64,000 bases of DNA from Ereboglobus luteus. GTDB lineage: Bacteria; Verrucomicrobiota; Verrucomicrobiia; Opitutales; Opitutaceae. The stretch lies in NCBI RefSeq assembly GCF_003096195.1, contig NZ_CP023004.1, positions 3,080,501 to 3,144,500 of the forward strand. Reading direction: 5' to 3'. A model generated the notes under the pieces. It ran no database searches. It had not been told where the DNA came from and saw only the letters and a program-made list of their open reading frames with translations. This document shows positions 51,109 through 60,553 of the stretch, one piece after another (within the stretch, counting starts at the first letter, position 1; every line of letters starts with the position of its first letter). The translations under genes and the position numbers were made by a program.

Positions 51109-53127
51109 ATGTCCTATTGCGTGTCACGATTTCAGACCATCCGCCGCCGCACCGTCGAGGTGCGGGCCGGCGTCGTCGGCATGGGCGGGGAAAATCCCAT
51201 CCGCATCCAGTCCATGACGACGAGCGACACGCAGGACGTCGCCGCCACCGTGCGCCAGTGCGTCGCGCTTGCCGGGGCCGGTTGTGAAATCATCCGCGTC
51301 ACCGCGCCCAACGTCCCCGCGGCAAAATGCCTTCGCGATATCCGCGCCCAGTTTTCCGCCGCCGGTTTTGCGGACATCCCGCTTGTCGCCGACATCCACT
51401 TCCTGCCCGCCGCCGCGATGGAGGCCATCGAGCATGTCGAAAAAGTTCGCGTAAACCCCGGCAACTACGCCGACAAAAAAAAGTTCGCCGTCAAGGATTA
51501 CACCGACGCCGACTACAATCAGGAACTCCAGCGCATCCACGACGCATTCACGCCGCTTGTGCTCCGCGCAAAAACACTCGGACGCTCGCTTCGCATCGGC
51601 ACCAATCACGGCTCGCTCTCCGACCGCATCATGAACCGCTACGGCGACACGCCGCTCGGCATGGTCGAAAGCGCGCTCGAATTTCTCCGCATCGCCCGCG
51701 GGCACTCGTTCGACCAAATCGTGCTCTCGATGAAAGCCTCGAATCCCAAGGTCATGATTCAGGCCTACCGCCTCCTCGTCGAGCGCATGCAGCAGGAGGA
51801 CATGCACTACCCGCTGCACCTTGGTGTGACCGAGGCTGGCGACGGCGAGGATGGACGCATCAAGGGCGCCATCGGCATCGGCAGCCTCCTTCAAGACGGA
51901 CTCGGAGACACCATCCGCGTTTCCCTCACGGAAGACAGCATCCACGAAATCCCGGTCGCCCGAGCCCTTGCCGCCAAGGCAATATCCCTCTGGCAAAACC
52001 CGAAGAGCAACCCAATAGGCTGCGCCTCGGATTCCATCGATCCGTTCCATTTCGCGCGGCGTGATATTGTGCCGCTCGCACTTGCGCCCGCAGCTGAAAT
52101 CTCCGTCGAGCAACCGCCTCGCGTCATTGCGCGTGCCGCCTCCGTTTCGGCGCTGTCCGAGGTCATTGAAAAACTCGCAACGCTTGCGGACACGCCCGCC
52201 GAAGCCGTGCTTGTGCCTGTCGCGAACGTCGCCGAGCTCCGCGCGCTGCCCCCGACCGGCAAGACGCTCGTTCTCGAAATCCCCGCCGCGGTTTCCGCCG
52301 ACGAGCTTGAGGCAAATCTTTCCGCTCCGCACATCATCCTGCGCACATTCACCGCTCAAGATACCGCGGCTCTCCGCGCTTTTGCCGAGGTTGCCACGAA
52401 ACGAAACCTCGCTCTCGCCATTGCCACCACCGCGGCTGATTTTGCCGCGCTTGCCCCGGCGCTCGCCGCGCTCACGCCCGCCCCGCGCATTATCCTCACC
52501 CTCGCGGAGGAACCGCGCGCCGTCGCGCCCGCGCATCCAACTTCTGGATACAGGCAGCTCGCCGAGGCGCTCCGGACTCTCGCGCCGTCCCCGTTTGCCC
52601 GCGCGCCCATCTGGATACGCAACACCGCCGCCACCGCGCTTGCCTCCTCCGGCAATCCCGGCTCCCCCGATTTTCTCTCCCGCCTTCTCGATGCCTCCAT
52701 TCTCACCGGATCGCTTCTTTGCGACGGCATCGGTGACATCGTCAGCGTCGAAACGGAAAACGATCCCGTGCGCGCCACCACGCTTGCCTACAACATCCTT
52801 CAGGGCGCGGGCGCGCGCATTTCGAAAACCGAATTCGTCGCCTGCCCCTCATGCGGACGCACGCTCTTCGACCTGCAAACCACCACGCAGCGCATCCGCG
52901 AAAAAACCGGACACCTCAAGGGGGTGAAACTCGCCATCATGGGCTGCATCGTCAACGGCCCGGGCGAAATGGCCGACGCCGATTTCGGCTACGTCGGCGG
53001 CGCGCCCGGAAAAATCAACCTCTACGTCGGCAAAACCTGCGTCCAATACAACATCCCCCAAGCCGAGGCCGACAATCGCCTCATCGACCTCATCAAGCAG
53101 CACGGCAAGTGGACTGACCCGGCGTGA
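51109..53127 (+). CDS. ispG: 4-hydroxy-3-methylbut-2-enyl diphosphate synthase, long form
   Basis: A 672-residue GcpE protein of the MEP isoprenoid pathway, converting MEcPP to HMBPP. The TIM-barrel start is RAGVVGMGGENPIRIQSMTTSDTQDV; the [4Fe-4S] ligands are in ACPSCGRTLFDL and AIMGCIVNGPGEMADADFGYVGG. Between them lies an extra domain of roughly 250 residues, as in the long forms of plants, chlamydiae and Bacteroidetes; short forms have about 360-400 residues. This insert is rich in Ala and poorly conserved-looking. The ATG at 51109 is chosen over the upstream frame, which has no family match. Confidence 0.95.
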   Translation: MSYCVSRFQTIRRRTVEVRAGVVGMGGENPIRIQSMTTSDTQDVAATVRQCVALAGAGCEIIRVTAPNVPAAKCLRDIRAQFSAAGFADIPLVADIHFLPAAAMEAIEHVEKVRVNPGNYADKKKFAVKDYTDADYNQELQRIHDAFTPLVLRAKTLGRSLRIGTNHGSLSDRIMNRYGDTPLGMVESALEFLRIARGHSFDQIVLSMKASNPKVMIQAYRLLVERMQQEDMHYPLHLGVTEAGDGEDGRIKGAIGIGSLLQDGLGDTIRVSLTEDSIHEIPVARALAAKAISLWQNPKSNPIGCASDSIDPFHFARRDIVPLALAPAAEISVEQPPRVIARAASVSALSEVIEKLATLADTPAEAVLVPVANVAELRALPPTGKTLVLEIPAAVSADELEANLSAPHIILRTFTAQDTAALRAFAEVATKRNLALAIATTAADFAALAPALAALTPAPRIILTLAEEPRAVAPAHPTSGYRQLAEALRTLAPSPFARAPIWIRNTAATALASSGNPGSPDFLSRLLDASILTGSLLCDGIGDIVSVETENDPVRATTLAYNILQGAGARISKTEFVACPSCGRTLFDLQTTTQRIREKTGHLKGVKLAIMGCIVNGPGEMADADFGYVGGAPGKINLYVGKTCVQYNIPQAEADNRLIDLIKQHGKWTDPA

Positions 53128-53601
53128 AAAAGACACCGAAAACTGGGTGAATAATCTCGACCGCCACACAAATTTTTAGCATTTTTTACCTTTGATTTTC
53201 GTTTCTCTCTCTCAAAAATTTTCCCCACGCCGACCTCAAAGATGGCAACAAAAAAATTGAAAAAGTTATCACCAAACCGAGTGTGAATAACTTGTTGGAA
53301 AGTTCATCTTGCCAGCGCTTTTTTTGTCGCCGTTATTGCCGTCCTGAACATCCTCCCGGATTCGAACGCATCGTTCTTTCACACATCACTGATTCTGCTT
53401 CCCCGTAGCTCGCGAAGAGGTTTCCCGCATCCACCGAGATACCAAGCTGTTGCCAAGGCCAAAAAACCTGCCATCAACAAGGTATCTCTCGACACAATTT
53501 ACTCTTCCCTGGCACGTGCAAAAGCCGCGTCCGCGATGTGTCCCAGAGCGCCCGTTCGAGCCCATTGTGAATAAACCAGCTCAACCAACACTCAATCGGA
53601 C
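53128..53601. promoter_or_regulatory. DnaA-box-bearing AT-rich region upstream of dnaA (possible oriC)
   Basis: 474 nt without a gene. Two 9-mers TGTGAATAA (53282-53290 and 53566-53574) are perfect DnaA boxes of the TTATNCACA type on the minus strand. GGTGAATAA (53146-53154) and TTATCACCA (53266-53274) are near matches. An AT-rich tract spans about 53155-53290 (AATTTTTAGC, ATTTTTTACC, AAAAAAATTG). An inverted pair GAGATACC/GGTATCTC lies near 53437-53487. Boxes next to an AT-rich tract before dnaA fit an origin or DnaA autoregulation. Confidence 0.6.
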
Positions 53602-53681
53602 ATGCCTACACTCTCCGCCCCTCCATTTGGGAAGCCGTAAAAAACGACTTCAAGACCCTCTTTTCCGAGGAGGTCTACCAC

Positions 53682-54989
53682 ATGTGGTTCAATCACCTCG
53701 TGTGCCTTGAGCAAACCGAGGACACGATCACCCTGGGCACGCTTACGGATTTTGCGGCCGGCTGCATTCACACATACTATCTCGACCTCATCAAACAACG
53801 CCTGCAACTCGCCACGGGGCGTGATTACAACGTGATCGTGAAGAAAAACCCCGACGCAAGCGCCGCGCAGGCGGCGCAGCCCGCTCCCGCAGCGCCGCAG
53901 GTCGAGACATCCCGCATCCCCGCGCGCCGCATTGTTCGCGCCGCCGATGAGCCCGCCCGCGTCAACACCACGCTCGACCCCCGCAATACTTTCGACACAT
54001 ACGTCGTTGGTTCCAGCAACCAAATGGCGCACGCTGCCGCGATGGCCGTCGCGCAGGCTCCCGCGCAGGCTTACAACCCGCTTTTCGTTTCAGGCAGCAC
54101 CGGCCTTGGCAAAACGCACCTCATGCACGCCATCGGCCACGCCGTGCTCACGAGCAACCCTCACGCCAAGGTCGTTTACCTGACCACGGAAAAGTTCACC
54201 AACGAATACGTGCAGGCTATCAAGGAAAACGCCCTTGCACAGTTCCGCCGCCGCTACCGCAGCGTCGACGTGCTCCTCCTCGACGACATCCAGTTCCTCA
54301 GCGGCAAGGAGGGCATTCAGGAGGAGTTTTACCACACCTTCAACGACCTCCACACCGCCGGAAAACAAGTTGTCCTCGCCAGCGATCGCCGCGCCTCCGA
54401 AATCAAGGATCTCGAAGCCCGCCTTGTCTCGCGCTTCGAATGGGGACTGCCCACCGATATTCAGGCGCCGAATTATGAGACACGCCTCGCCATCCTCCGC
54501 AGCAAGGCGGCCCTCTTCAAATACGACCTCCCCGGCGACGTGCTCGAGTTCATCGCCAAGAACGTCGCCAAAAATATCCGCACCCTCATAGGCGCGCTCA
54601 TCAAGGTCGCCTCCACCGCCTTCCTGCTCAAGACCGGCCCGATCGACGTCACCCTCGCCGAAAAACTCCTCCAGCCCATCCTCATCGAGCAGGCGCAAAG
54701 CCAGCTCACCATCGAGGCGATCCAAAAGCGTGTTTCCGACCACTACGAACTGCGCCCCGGCGACATGGTCAGCAAACGCCGCCCCGCGAACATCGCCTTC
54801 CCCCGCCAGATCGCCATGTATCTCGCCCGCCAGCTCACCAAGCACTCGCTTCAGGAAATCGGCGCGGCCTTCGGCGGACGCGACCACGGCACCGTCATCC
54901 ACGCCTGCAAAACCGTCGAAAACATGATGGAGCAGGACTCCTCCGCGCAACGCTCGGTCGAATTCCTTCGCGCCCAGCTCTCGCGCTAA
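53682..54989 (+). CDS. dnaA: Chromosomal replication initiator DnaA (5' end uncertain)
   Basis: Domain III has GSTGLGKTHLMHAIGH (Walker A), VLLLDDIQFLSGKEGIQEEF (Walker B) and ASDRRASEIKDLEARLVSRFEWG. Domain IV has QIAMYLARQLTKHSLQEIGAAFGGRDHGTVIHA, the DnaA-box-binding signature. The ATG at 53682 has a strong GAGGAGG 8 nt upstream and gives 435 residues, but starts inside domain I. The upstream in-frame sequence reads IWEAVKNDFKTLFSEEVYH, exactly what the missing start of domain I should be, yet has no ATG/GTG/TTG before an in-frame TGA near 53568. An ATG at 53602 would join it if one C were added at 53618-53621. So either the start is unusual or one base is missing. Confidence 0.9.
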   Translation: MWFNHLVCLEQTEDTITLGTLTDFAAGCIHTYYLDLIKQRLQLATGRDYNVIVKKNPDASAAQAAQPAPAAPQVETSRIPARRIVRAADEPARVNTTLDPRNTFDTYVVGSSNQMAHAAAMAVAQAPAQAYNPLFVSGSTGLGKTHLMHAIGHAVLTSNPHAKVVYLTTEKFTNEYVQAIKENALAQFRRRYRSVDVLLLDDIQFLSGKEGIQEEFYHTFNDLHTAGKQVVLASDRRASEIKDLEARLVSRFEWGLPTDIQAPNYETRLAILRSKAALFKYDLPGDVLEFIAKNVAKNIRTLIGALIKVASTAFLLKTGPIDVTLAEKLLQPILIEQAQSQLTIEAIQKRVSDHYELRPGDMVSKRRPANIAFPRQIAMYLARQLTKHSLQEIGAAFGGRDHGTVIHACKTVENMMEQDSSAQRSVEFLRAQLSR

Positions 54990-55102
54990 ACGGAACAGGA
55001 TATCAGGACTGGAATATCAGAGCGTTAGTTCCGGGCGACCAGTCCGCCGCCCCCTGCCGAAGCTCCGTTTTCACTCTTCATTTTTCCCCCTTCACTCTTT
55101 CC

Positions 55103-55708
55103 ATGACACTCACGCCCGAACAAAAAAACGAAGTTGCCAACTGGGTCGCCGCAGGTGACACGCTCGCCGACGTCCAGAAAAAACTCGCCGAGCACTTTAA
55201 TCTCACCCTCACCTACATGGATGTTCGTTTTCTTGTGGACGACCTTGATCTCACGCTCAAGGACCCCACGCCTCCCCCGGCGCCATCGCCAGCCGCGGAC
55301 GCGCAACCACCGGCAGGCGCCGCTCACGGCGGTCCGATGGAGGACGACCTCGACAACGAAAGCCTCCCTCCCAACCACCTCGCACAAAACCGTCCCTCGC
55401 CCTATCCAGGCGACCCGTCCGATGACGAGGATTTTGCGGAGGACGAATCCGTCCCCGCAGCCGCGCACGATGTTCCTCCCGCCAACACCAATGTCCGCGT
55501 CGAGTTGGACAACGTCACGGTGATTCCGAACGCCGTTGCGAGCGGCAGCGTTACCTTTACCGATGGAGTGACGGGCAAGTGGTTTGTGGACAACTACGGC
55601 CGCCCGGGTTTTACGCAAATCAGCCAGCCCGACTACCGTCCCACGCAAGCCGACGCCCAAGCCTTCATGCAGGAACTCAGCGCCGCCCTGCAAAACCGCG
55701 GTTTCTAA
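55103..55708 (+). CDS. Conserved-looking hypothetical protein downstream of dnaA
   Basis: A 201-residue acidic protein. The N-terminal 55 residues look helical (EVANWVAAGDTLADVQKKLAEHFNLTLTY) and may form a helix-turn-helix-like domain. A Pro/Ala/Asp-rich linker follows, then a compact C-terminal domain (GSVTFTDGVTGKWFVDNYGRPGF, ending AFMQELSAALQNRGF). I recall similar proteins in other Verrucomicrobiota but know no function. It follows dnaA after a gap with TTCACTCTTC repeat words (55066-55100). Confidence 0.7.
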   Translation: MTLTPEQKNEVANWVAAGDTLADVQKKLAEHFNLTLTYMDVRFLVDDLDLTLKDPTPPPAPSPAADAQPPAGAAHGGPMEDDLDNESLPPNHLAQNRPSPYPGDPSDDEDFAEDESVPAAAHDVPPANTNVRVELDNVTVIPNAVASGSVTFTDGVTGKWFVDNYGRPGFTQISQPDYRPTQADAQAFMQELSAALQNRGF

Positions 55709-55819
55709 AAAGGGTGGGGGAAAGTCTCAGACTGAGCCGAAATTGTTCGAGTATCGTGACGGGTTCCTGCTCAGCCCGGAGGCTTCGCCCTACCAATCAA
55801 GTATTACGCTTGTCCCATC

Positions 55820-55847
55820 TGCGCGGGATCAGCCAGCGTCCCGCGCA
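55820..55847. terminator. Hairpin between convergent genes
   Basis: TGCGCGGGA (55820-55828) and TCCCGCGCA (55839-55847) form a perfect 9-bp stem with a 10-nt loop, in the 167-nt gap between two convergent genes. No U run follows on either side, so a terminator role is only suggested by position. Confidence 0.45.
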
Positions 55848-55875
55848 CGATTTCGCCGGGCAACCGAATAAATAC

Positions 55876-57204
55876 TTACTTTTTCGCCCAGTCCAAAATT
55901 ACGAAAGCCCGCCGACCAAACGGCTCGGCATCCTCCTCGAATGCAAACGAGCCGTCATCAACAAGCCGCTCCGGCCCGGCGCAATAAAGCAACGTTTTCG
56001 ACGCGTCGTATTGCATCGGTTTTTTGATAAACGGATCTTCCGGAACCGAATCCATATAAGCCGGCACAAGCACATCAAGCGATTTCGGCAGCGTATGATA
56101 ATCCAACCAATAGGCGCGCAATGCAAACGCACAGGCGATCTGTCTAGTTATGGCCTGCATATTCAGCATACGTATATATACTGTTTCACAATCAATTACG
56201 CTCGCGACTGCAATGGCCGCGCCTGACGAATTCGGCCGAATGATATGCCGCAATTCATCCACGTTTTCATACGTCTCACGGGTAGCTTGGTCGAATACGG
56301 GTGAAATATCATTGCTCGCATCCTTGATAACATCACGTGTCAACTGGCACAATCTTGCACGGGTCATATTTAGCTTATAAAAATAACGCCAGCTGGAACG
56401 GGAAACCGGTGGGAAAAAATACATTCCTGGCTCACGCAATCTCAAACAACCCTCATGAAACGCATACGACCCTTTCATCATTTTAATAAAGCTGTCCTTA
56501 TTTAATTCTTCTCTTGATAGACGGTGGGAGATTTCGAGACATATCGATTTGTCACTGAATTGTTCCAAGCTTTGCATCGCTGCCGCCAAGCACATTGCAT
56601 CGGCGGACAAGCCCGATAAAAAAGTGCCCATACGCCCGTCGGGCGCGGCCATGTAGCGCTGTGCAAAATTTCTAACCAAATACAGCTCACTCATCACCTC
56701 CTTTGAGAGACCGTATTGCATCTTATGTTTCCATCTGGATTGCATTAAGCGCATGGTGTTTATGAGCGCCAAAATGGTATGGTTGTCCTGAAAAATATCA
56801 TTGATTTCCTTGGAAGCTACGCCGAACTGCAGCTCAGGCTTTTTTATGGCTTCAAAAAAAAGCGCTATCGCCGGGTTGTTTTTTTCGATTATTAATCGGA
56901 CCATTCGGTCATCGCCCTCTGATTCACCACTCAAATCTGAGTATAAAACTGAATAAAATTTTTTTACAGAAGATCCATCGGTCAGTTCCAGTTCAGGGAA
57001 ATCTTCATGCGCTATCTTTAGTGTCTTCGACAGCTCTCTCATCACAACCATCGCATTATCCTCATCCGCCACGGTTTTTATAACTGGACGCAAATCCGAA
57101 TCATCCGGGCACGGCGCGTCATAAAAAACCGCGACCAACGCGGCCACGGCGAGCACTGCCGCAAACGCTGACAAAGCAAACACAATTTTCCGGCGGCGTT
57201 TCAT
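55876..57204 (-). CDS. Membrane-anchored hypothetical protein with GspG-like tail
   Basis: A 442-residue protein from the ATG at 57204; the open frame continues to 57294 but overlaps the helicase gene. A basic start and one helix (KRRRKIVFALSAFAAVLAVAALVAVFY) anchor it. The large middle part is helical and unrecognised. The end, AYWLDYHTLPKSLDVLVPAYMDSVPEDPF followed by LLYCAGPERLVDDG, resembles the C-terminal part of type II secretion pseudopilin GspG. Such proteins are frequent in Verrucomicrobiota and Planctomycetota; the role is unknown. GC content is lower than in the neighbours. Confidence 0.65.
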   Translation of the reverse strand: MKRRRKIVFALSAFAAVLAVAALVAVFYDAPCPDDSDLRPVIKTVADEDNAMVVMRELSKTLKIAHEDFPELELTDGSSVKKFYSVLYSDLSGESEGDDRMVRLIIEKNNPAIALFFEAIKKPELQFGVASKEINDIFQDNHTILALINTMRLMQSRWKHKMQYGLSKEVMSELYLVRNFAQRYMAAPDGRMGTFLSGLSADAMCLAAAMQSLEQFSDKSICLEISHRLSREELNKDSFIKMMKGSYAFHEGCLRLREPGMYFFPPVSRSSWRYFYKLNMTRARLCQLTRDVIKDASNDISPVFDQATRETYENVDELRHIIRPNSSGAAIAVASVIDCETVYIRMLNMQAITRQIACAFALRAYWLDYHTLPKSLDVLVPAYMDSVPEDPFIKKPMQYDASKTLLYCAGPERLVDDGSFAFEEDAEPFGRRAFVILDWAKK

Positions 57205-57247
57205 GCGTTTGTTGGGATCATGTGTTATGCGTTGTATTGCATTGCAC

Positions 57248-58975
57248 TCACTCCATTTGCTCCGGGTCGGCAAGTGCCACGCAAGCTGATTCACCGCGGA
57301 TGCGGATGCCGTTCACCTTTTCAATGATCAATTCCGCGTGTTCCTCGCGCACGTCGGCAAACGTGTGCCGCTGATGAATGTCGATTGCGCCCACTACATC
57401 CGCCGGCAGCCGTGTGACCCCGGCGACCTTGCCCACAATGTCCGCCGGCGTGACAAGCTGCTTGCGTCCCACGTTGAAAAACAAAGTTACGAAGCCCGCC
57501 TCGCGTCCCGTGCGCGCCGGACGGTCGTATTTCTGTTTAGCAGTCTTGAACGCCGACTTGTTCTGTCTGCCCGCGTTGTCTGGCTTGCCCTGTTTCTTCG
57601 GCTTGTCCGCAAAAGGTTTCTTTTTCCAGTCGGCCTTTTCCGGCGGCAGATCAATCTGCGCCGGGGGCGCGGTTTTCTTATCACCCTCGCCGCCAATCGT
57701 CATGTGAATCACCGCCGCGATGATGTCCGTGCTCGCATAACCCTGCTCGAGCAGGCGGTCGATCAGGCGATCCTGCTTGCGATATTCCGCGGCGTCGAGG
57801 GTGCTGCGTAGCTTTTCGAAAAACTGGTTTTCACGCGCTTCCTCCACGAGGTCGAGCGACGGTATTTTTTCGCGGCGAATTTTCAACTTTCCGTAACGAA
57901 TCATGTTTTGCAGCGAGTAGAGCTCGCGTCCCGAAACAAACGTGAATGCCTTGCCCGACTTGCCCGCGCGGCCCGTGCGCCCGATGCGGTGCGTGTAATC
58001 CTCGGCGTCGTTCGGCAGGTCGAAGTTAAACACGACCTCGAGGTCGTCCACGTCGAGCCCGCGCGCCGCCACATCGGTCGCGATCAGGAACTCAAATCCG
58101 CGCCGGCGAAACTTGTCCATCACGCGCGTGCGCTGCGCCTGCGAAATGTCGCCGTGCAGCCGCTCGGTCGCGTAGCCGCGCGCGTGCAAGTGCTCGTCGA
58201 GCTCGTCAACCATCACTTTCGTGCTGCAAAAAACAATGCCGTAGCGGAAATCGTTTATGTCGATGATGCGCGTGAGCACCTCGATCTTCGAGCGCCGCTC
58301 CACCTCGAAATAAACCTGGTCAACCTGGGGCGCGTTTTGCGCGACCGCCTCGATTTTGATGCGCTTCGGATTGCGGCTGTATTTGCGGATCAACTCCTCG
58401 ATTTGCCGGGGCATCGTCGCCGAGAAAAACAACGTTTGGTGCTCCGTCGGCACCTGCGTGAGCACGCGCTCGATGTCCTCGCGGAACCCCATGTCGAGCA
58501 TTCGGTCGGCCTCGTCGAGCACGAGCATCTTGAGCTCGTCGAGCCGCAGCGTGCCGCGCTCGATGTGGTCGATCACGCGCCCCGGCGTGCCGATCACGAT
58601 TTGCACGCCGCTTTCCAGCGCGCGAAATTGCCGGTCATACGATTGTCCGCCGAAAATCGGCACCGCGTGCACGCCGCGTTTGAAAAGCGAGATTTTCGCA
58701 ACCTCCTCCGCCACTTGCACCGCCAGCTCGCGCGTCGGGCAAAGCACGAGGATTTGCACCTTGCGCATTTTCGGATCGATCTTCTCGACCATCGGAATTG
58801 CGAACGCCGCCGTTTTTCCCGAGCCGGTTGACGAAAGCCCGACAATATCCTCGCCCGCCATGATCGGCGGAATCGCGGCGGTCTGGATTGGCGACGCCTC
58901 CTCGAAACCCATCTTGTCAACGGCCTTCAATATTTCGGCGGACAAGCCGAGTTCGGAAAAACGGAGATTGCTCAT
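57248..58975 (-). CDS. DEAD-box RNA helicase with DbpA-type RNA-binding domain
   Basis: A 575-residue ATP-dependent RNA helicase. Motifs: FSELGLSAEILKAVDKMGFEEASPIQ (Q motif), SSTGSGKTAAFAIP (I), VLDEADRMLD (II), FFSATMP (III), IATDVAARGLDV (V) and HRIGRTGRAGKSG (VI). After a Lys/Pro-rich linker (about 440-490), the C-terminal domain (FVTLFFNVGRKQLVTPADIVGKVAGV) matches the DbpA RNA-binding domain. Its likely role is ribosome assembly or mRNA remodelling, as in DeaD/CsdA. The ATG at 58975 fits the family start. Confidence 0.92.
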   Translation of the reverse strand: MSNLRFSELGLSAEILKAVDKMGFEEASPIQTAAIPPIMAGEDIVGLSSTGSGKTAAFAIPMVEKIDPKMRKVQILVLCPTRELAVQVAEEVAKISLFKRGVHAVPIFGGQSYDRQFRALESGVQIVIGTPGRVIDHIERGTLRLDELKMLVLDEADRMLDMGFREDIERVLTQVPTEHQTLFFSATMPRQIEELIRKYSRNPKRIKIEAVAQNAPQVDQVYFEVERRSKIEVLTRIIDINDFRYGIVFCSTKVMVDELDEHLHARGYATERLHGDISQAQRTRVMDKFRRRGFEFLIATDVAARGLDVDDLEVVFNFDLPNDAEDYTHRIGRTGRAGKSGKAFTFVSGRELYSLQNMIRYGKLKIRREKIPSLDLVEEARENQFFEKLRSTLDAAEYRKQDRLIDRLLEQGYASTDIIAAVIHMTIGGEGDKKTAPPAQIDLPPEKADWKKKPFADKPKKQGKPDNAGRQNKSAFKTAKQKYDRPARTGREAGFVTLFFNVGRKQLVTPADIVGKVAGVTRLPADVVGAIDIHQRHTFADVREEHAELIIEKVNGIRIRGESACVALADPEQME

Positions 58976-59037
58976 TTGCCGGACGATGCACGTTGCGCGT
59001 CTCAAAGCGAGCCGTAGATTTTGCGGGCGAAATTTTC

Positions 59038-59123
59038 AGGACAAGATTAACAGAATGAACAGGATTCAATCCCTCTGGTCGCGCAAACGCCAATAAACTC
59101 CAAATCCCGTTAATCCTGTCCTC
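59038..59123. repeat. GGATTAACAGAATGAACAGGATT-type inverted words
   Basis: Left arm (59038-59066) of AGGACAAGATTAACAG and AATGAACAGGATT words; right arm (59108-59123) CGTTAATCCTGTCCTC. It lies between two divergent genes, in the 5' regions of both, so it is unlikely to be a terminator for either. Confidence 0.75.
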
Positions 59124-59224
59124 AAATTTCGAAATCTGTTTCTAGCACCAGCCCCTTTTGAAGTCCGAAATCTGAGATTTGAGATTTGCAGAATCAGCGA
59201 GCACCGAGCAGGCTTCGCGCCATT

Positions 59225-60292
59225 ATGAGCAAATACACAGCCCCCGAATTCCTCACCGACCTTCTCCACGCCCGTTCTCCCTCGGGCTACGAATTCGAAG
59301 CCCAAAAAGCTTTCGACAAACACGTCAAAACTCACGCCGACGTTTACGAAAAGGACGCCATGGGCAACCGCCTCGCCACGCTCAATCCCAAGGGCGACCC
59401 CGTCCTCATGCTCGCCGGTCACATGGACGAGCTCGGCCTCCTCATCACCTACGTCAACAAGGACGGCTACCTCTACTTCCAAACCATCGGCGGGCACGAC
59501 CGCACCGTCATCTCCGGGCGCCGCGTCATCATCCAAACCGCCAACGGCCCCGTGAAAGGCGTCACCGGAAAACGAGCCATTCACCTCATGGACGAGGCCG
59601 ACCGCAAAAAAGTCCCCGAGATTCACGAAATCTGGATCGACATCGGCGCGCGTTCCAAAAAAGACGCGCTCGCCCGCGTTTCCATCGGCGACTGCGCAAC
59701 CTACGACCACGAGTTCGAGCTCATCAACGGCAGCATCGGCGCCGCCCGCGCCTTCGACAACAAAGTCGGCGCCTATGCCGTCGGCGAAGTCATTCGCCGA
59801 CTCGCCAAACAAAAGAAAAAACTCGCGGCCAAAGTCGTCTCCGTTGCGACCTCGCAGGAGGAAATTGGCACGCGCGGCGCCGCGACCTCCGTCTATGCCG
59901 TCAACCCGCACATCGCCATTGCCATCGACGTCGGCCACGCGACCGACCACCCCGATTGCGACAATCGCAAATACGGCGAAACCACGCTTGGCGGCGGCCC
60001 GATCATTTGCCGTGGCGCGAACATCAACCCGAAAGTTTACGACCGCCTCGTCAAGTGCGCCAAAAAACTCCGCATCCCCTACCAGCTTGAGGCCGATCCG
60101 CGCCCGACCGGCACCGACGCCCGCGCGCTGCAAATGGGCCGTGGTGGAGTCGCCACTGGCCTGATCTCCGTCCCTCTCCGCTACATGCACACCCCGAGCG
60201 AAATGGTCGATCTTGAGGACGTCGAAGCCTGCGTAAAACTCCTAGCCGCCTTCGCTCTCTCCCTCGAAAAAGGCGACTACGCGCATTGGTGA
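59225..60292 (+). CDS. M42 family metallo-aminopeptidase
   Basis: A 355-residue M42 (endoglucanase M / glutamyl aminopeptidase-like) enzyme. Metal ligands are seen in LAGHMDELGLLITY (His, Asp), AARAFDNKVGAY (bridging Asp), SVATSQEEIGTRGA (catalytic Glu pair), IAIDVGHATDHP (Asp) and RYMHTPSEMVD (His). M42 enzymes form large tetrahedral oligomers that trim peptides. The ATG at 59225 is preferred to an upstream one, which would add a short basic leader. The gene is solitary. Confidence 0.92.
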   Translation: MSKYTAPEFLTDLLHARSPSGYEFEAQKAFDKHVKTHADVYEKDAMGNRLATLNPKGDPVLMLAGHMDELGLLITYVNKDGYLYFQTIGGHDRTVISGRRVIIQTANGPVKGVTGKRAIHLMDEADRKKVPEIHEIWIDIGARSKKDALARVSIGDCATYDHEFELINGSIGAARAFDNKVGAYAVGEVIRRLAKQKKKLAAKVVSVATSQEEIGTRGAATSVYAVNPHIAIAIDVGHATDHPDCDNRKYGETTLGGGPIICRGANINPKVYDRLVKCAKKLRIPYQLEADPRPTGTDARALQMGRGGVATGLISVPLRYMHTPSEMVDLEDVEACVKLLAAFALSLEKGDYAHW

Positions 60293-60451
60293 ATCGCCAT
60301 ATTTTTCACTATTGTAAGAAGTCAAACTTGCCACTTCCAAACAAAATACAGTCAGACGCACTCTGTCTTCCACCATCAACTCATTTATCGCCAACTTCTA
60401 ACCATTTAGAAGCAGGCCACTTCGCGTAGCTTCGGCCGCTGTTTATACAGA

Positions 60452-60545
60452 ACCCCGAGAAATTTCGCCAAGGAAGCACCGCTGATATGCGCTCCCGTTG
60501 GGAGCGCGCATCGAAAGCGTCTTCCTTTGGGCTTCATCTCGGGTG
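60452..60545 (+). ncRNA. Nested-helix structured RNA candidate (leader or 3' element)
   Basis: Three stacked pairings enclose one another. P1: CCCGAG (60454-60459) with CTCGGG (60538-60543). P2: CCAAGGAAG (60468-60476) with CTTCCTTTGG (60521-60530), one bulge. P3: GCGCTCCC (60489-60496) with GGGAGCGC (60500-60507), extended by TGC/GCA. Internal loops between P2 and P3 read ACCGCTGATA and TCGAAAGC. A perfect terminator follows 8 nt later and the ATG of a secreted protein lies about 110 nt further on. The layout is riboswitch-like, but I cannot match a known class. Confidence 0.5.
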
Positions 60546-60553
60546 CCTTGTAT

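Noticed and set aside
54090-54950. A 286-residue minus-strand open frame opposite dnaA
   Set aside because: Antisense to the conserved DnaA AAA+ and DNA-binding domains.
55709-55875. A tRNA or small RNA in the gap between the convergent genes
   Set aside because: No cloverleaf or T-loop signature (GGTTCGAATCC type) can be formed; only a plain 9-bp hairpin.
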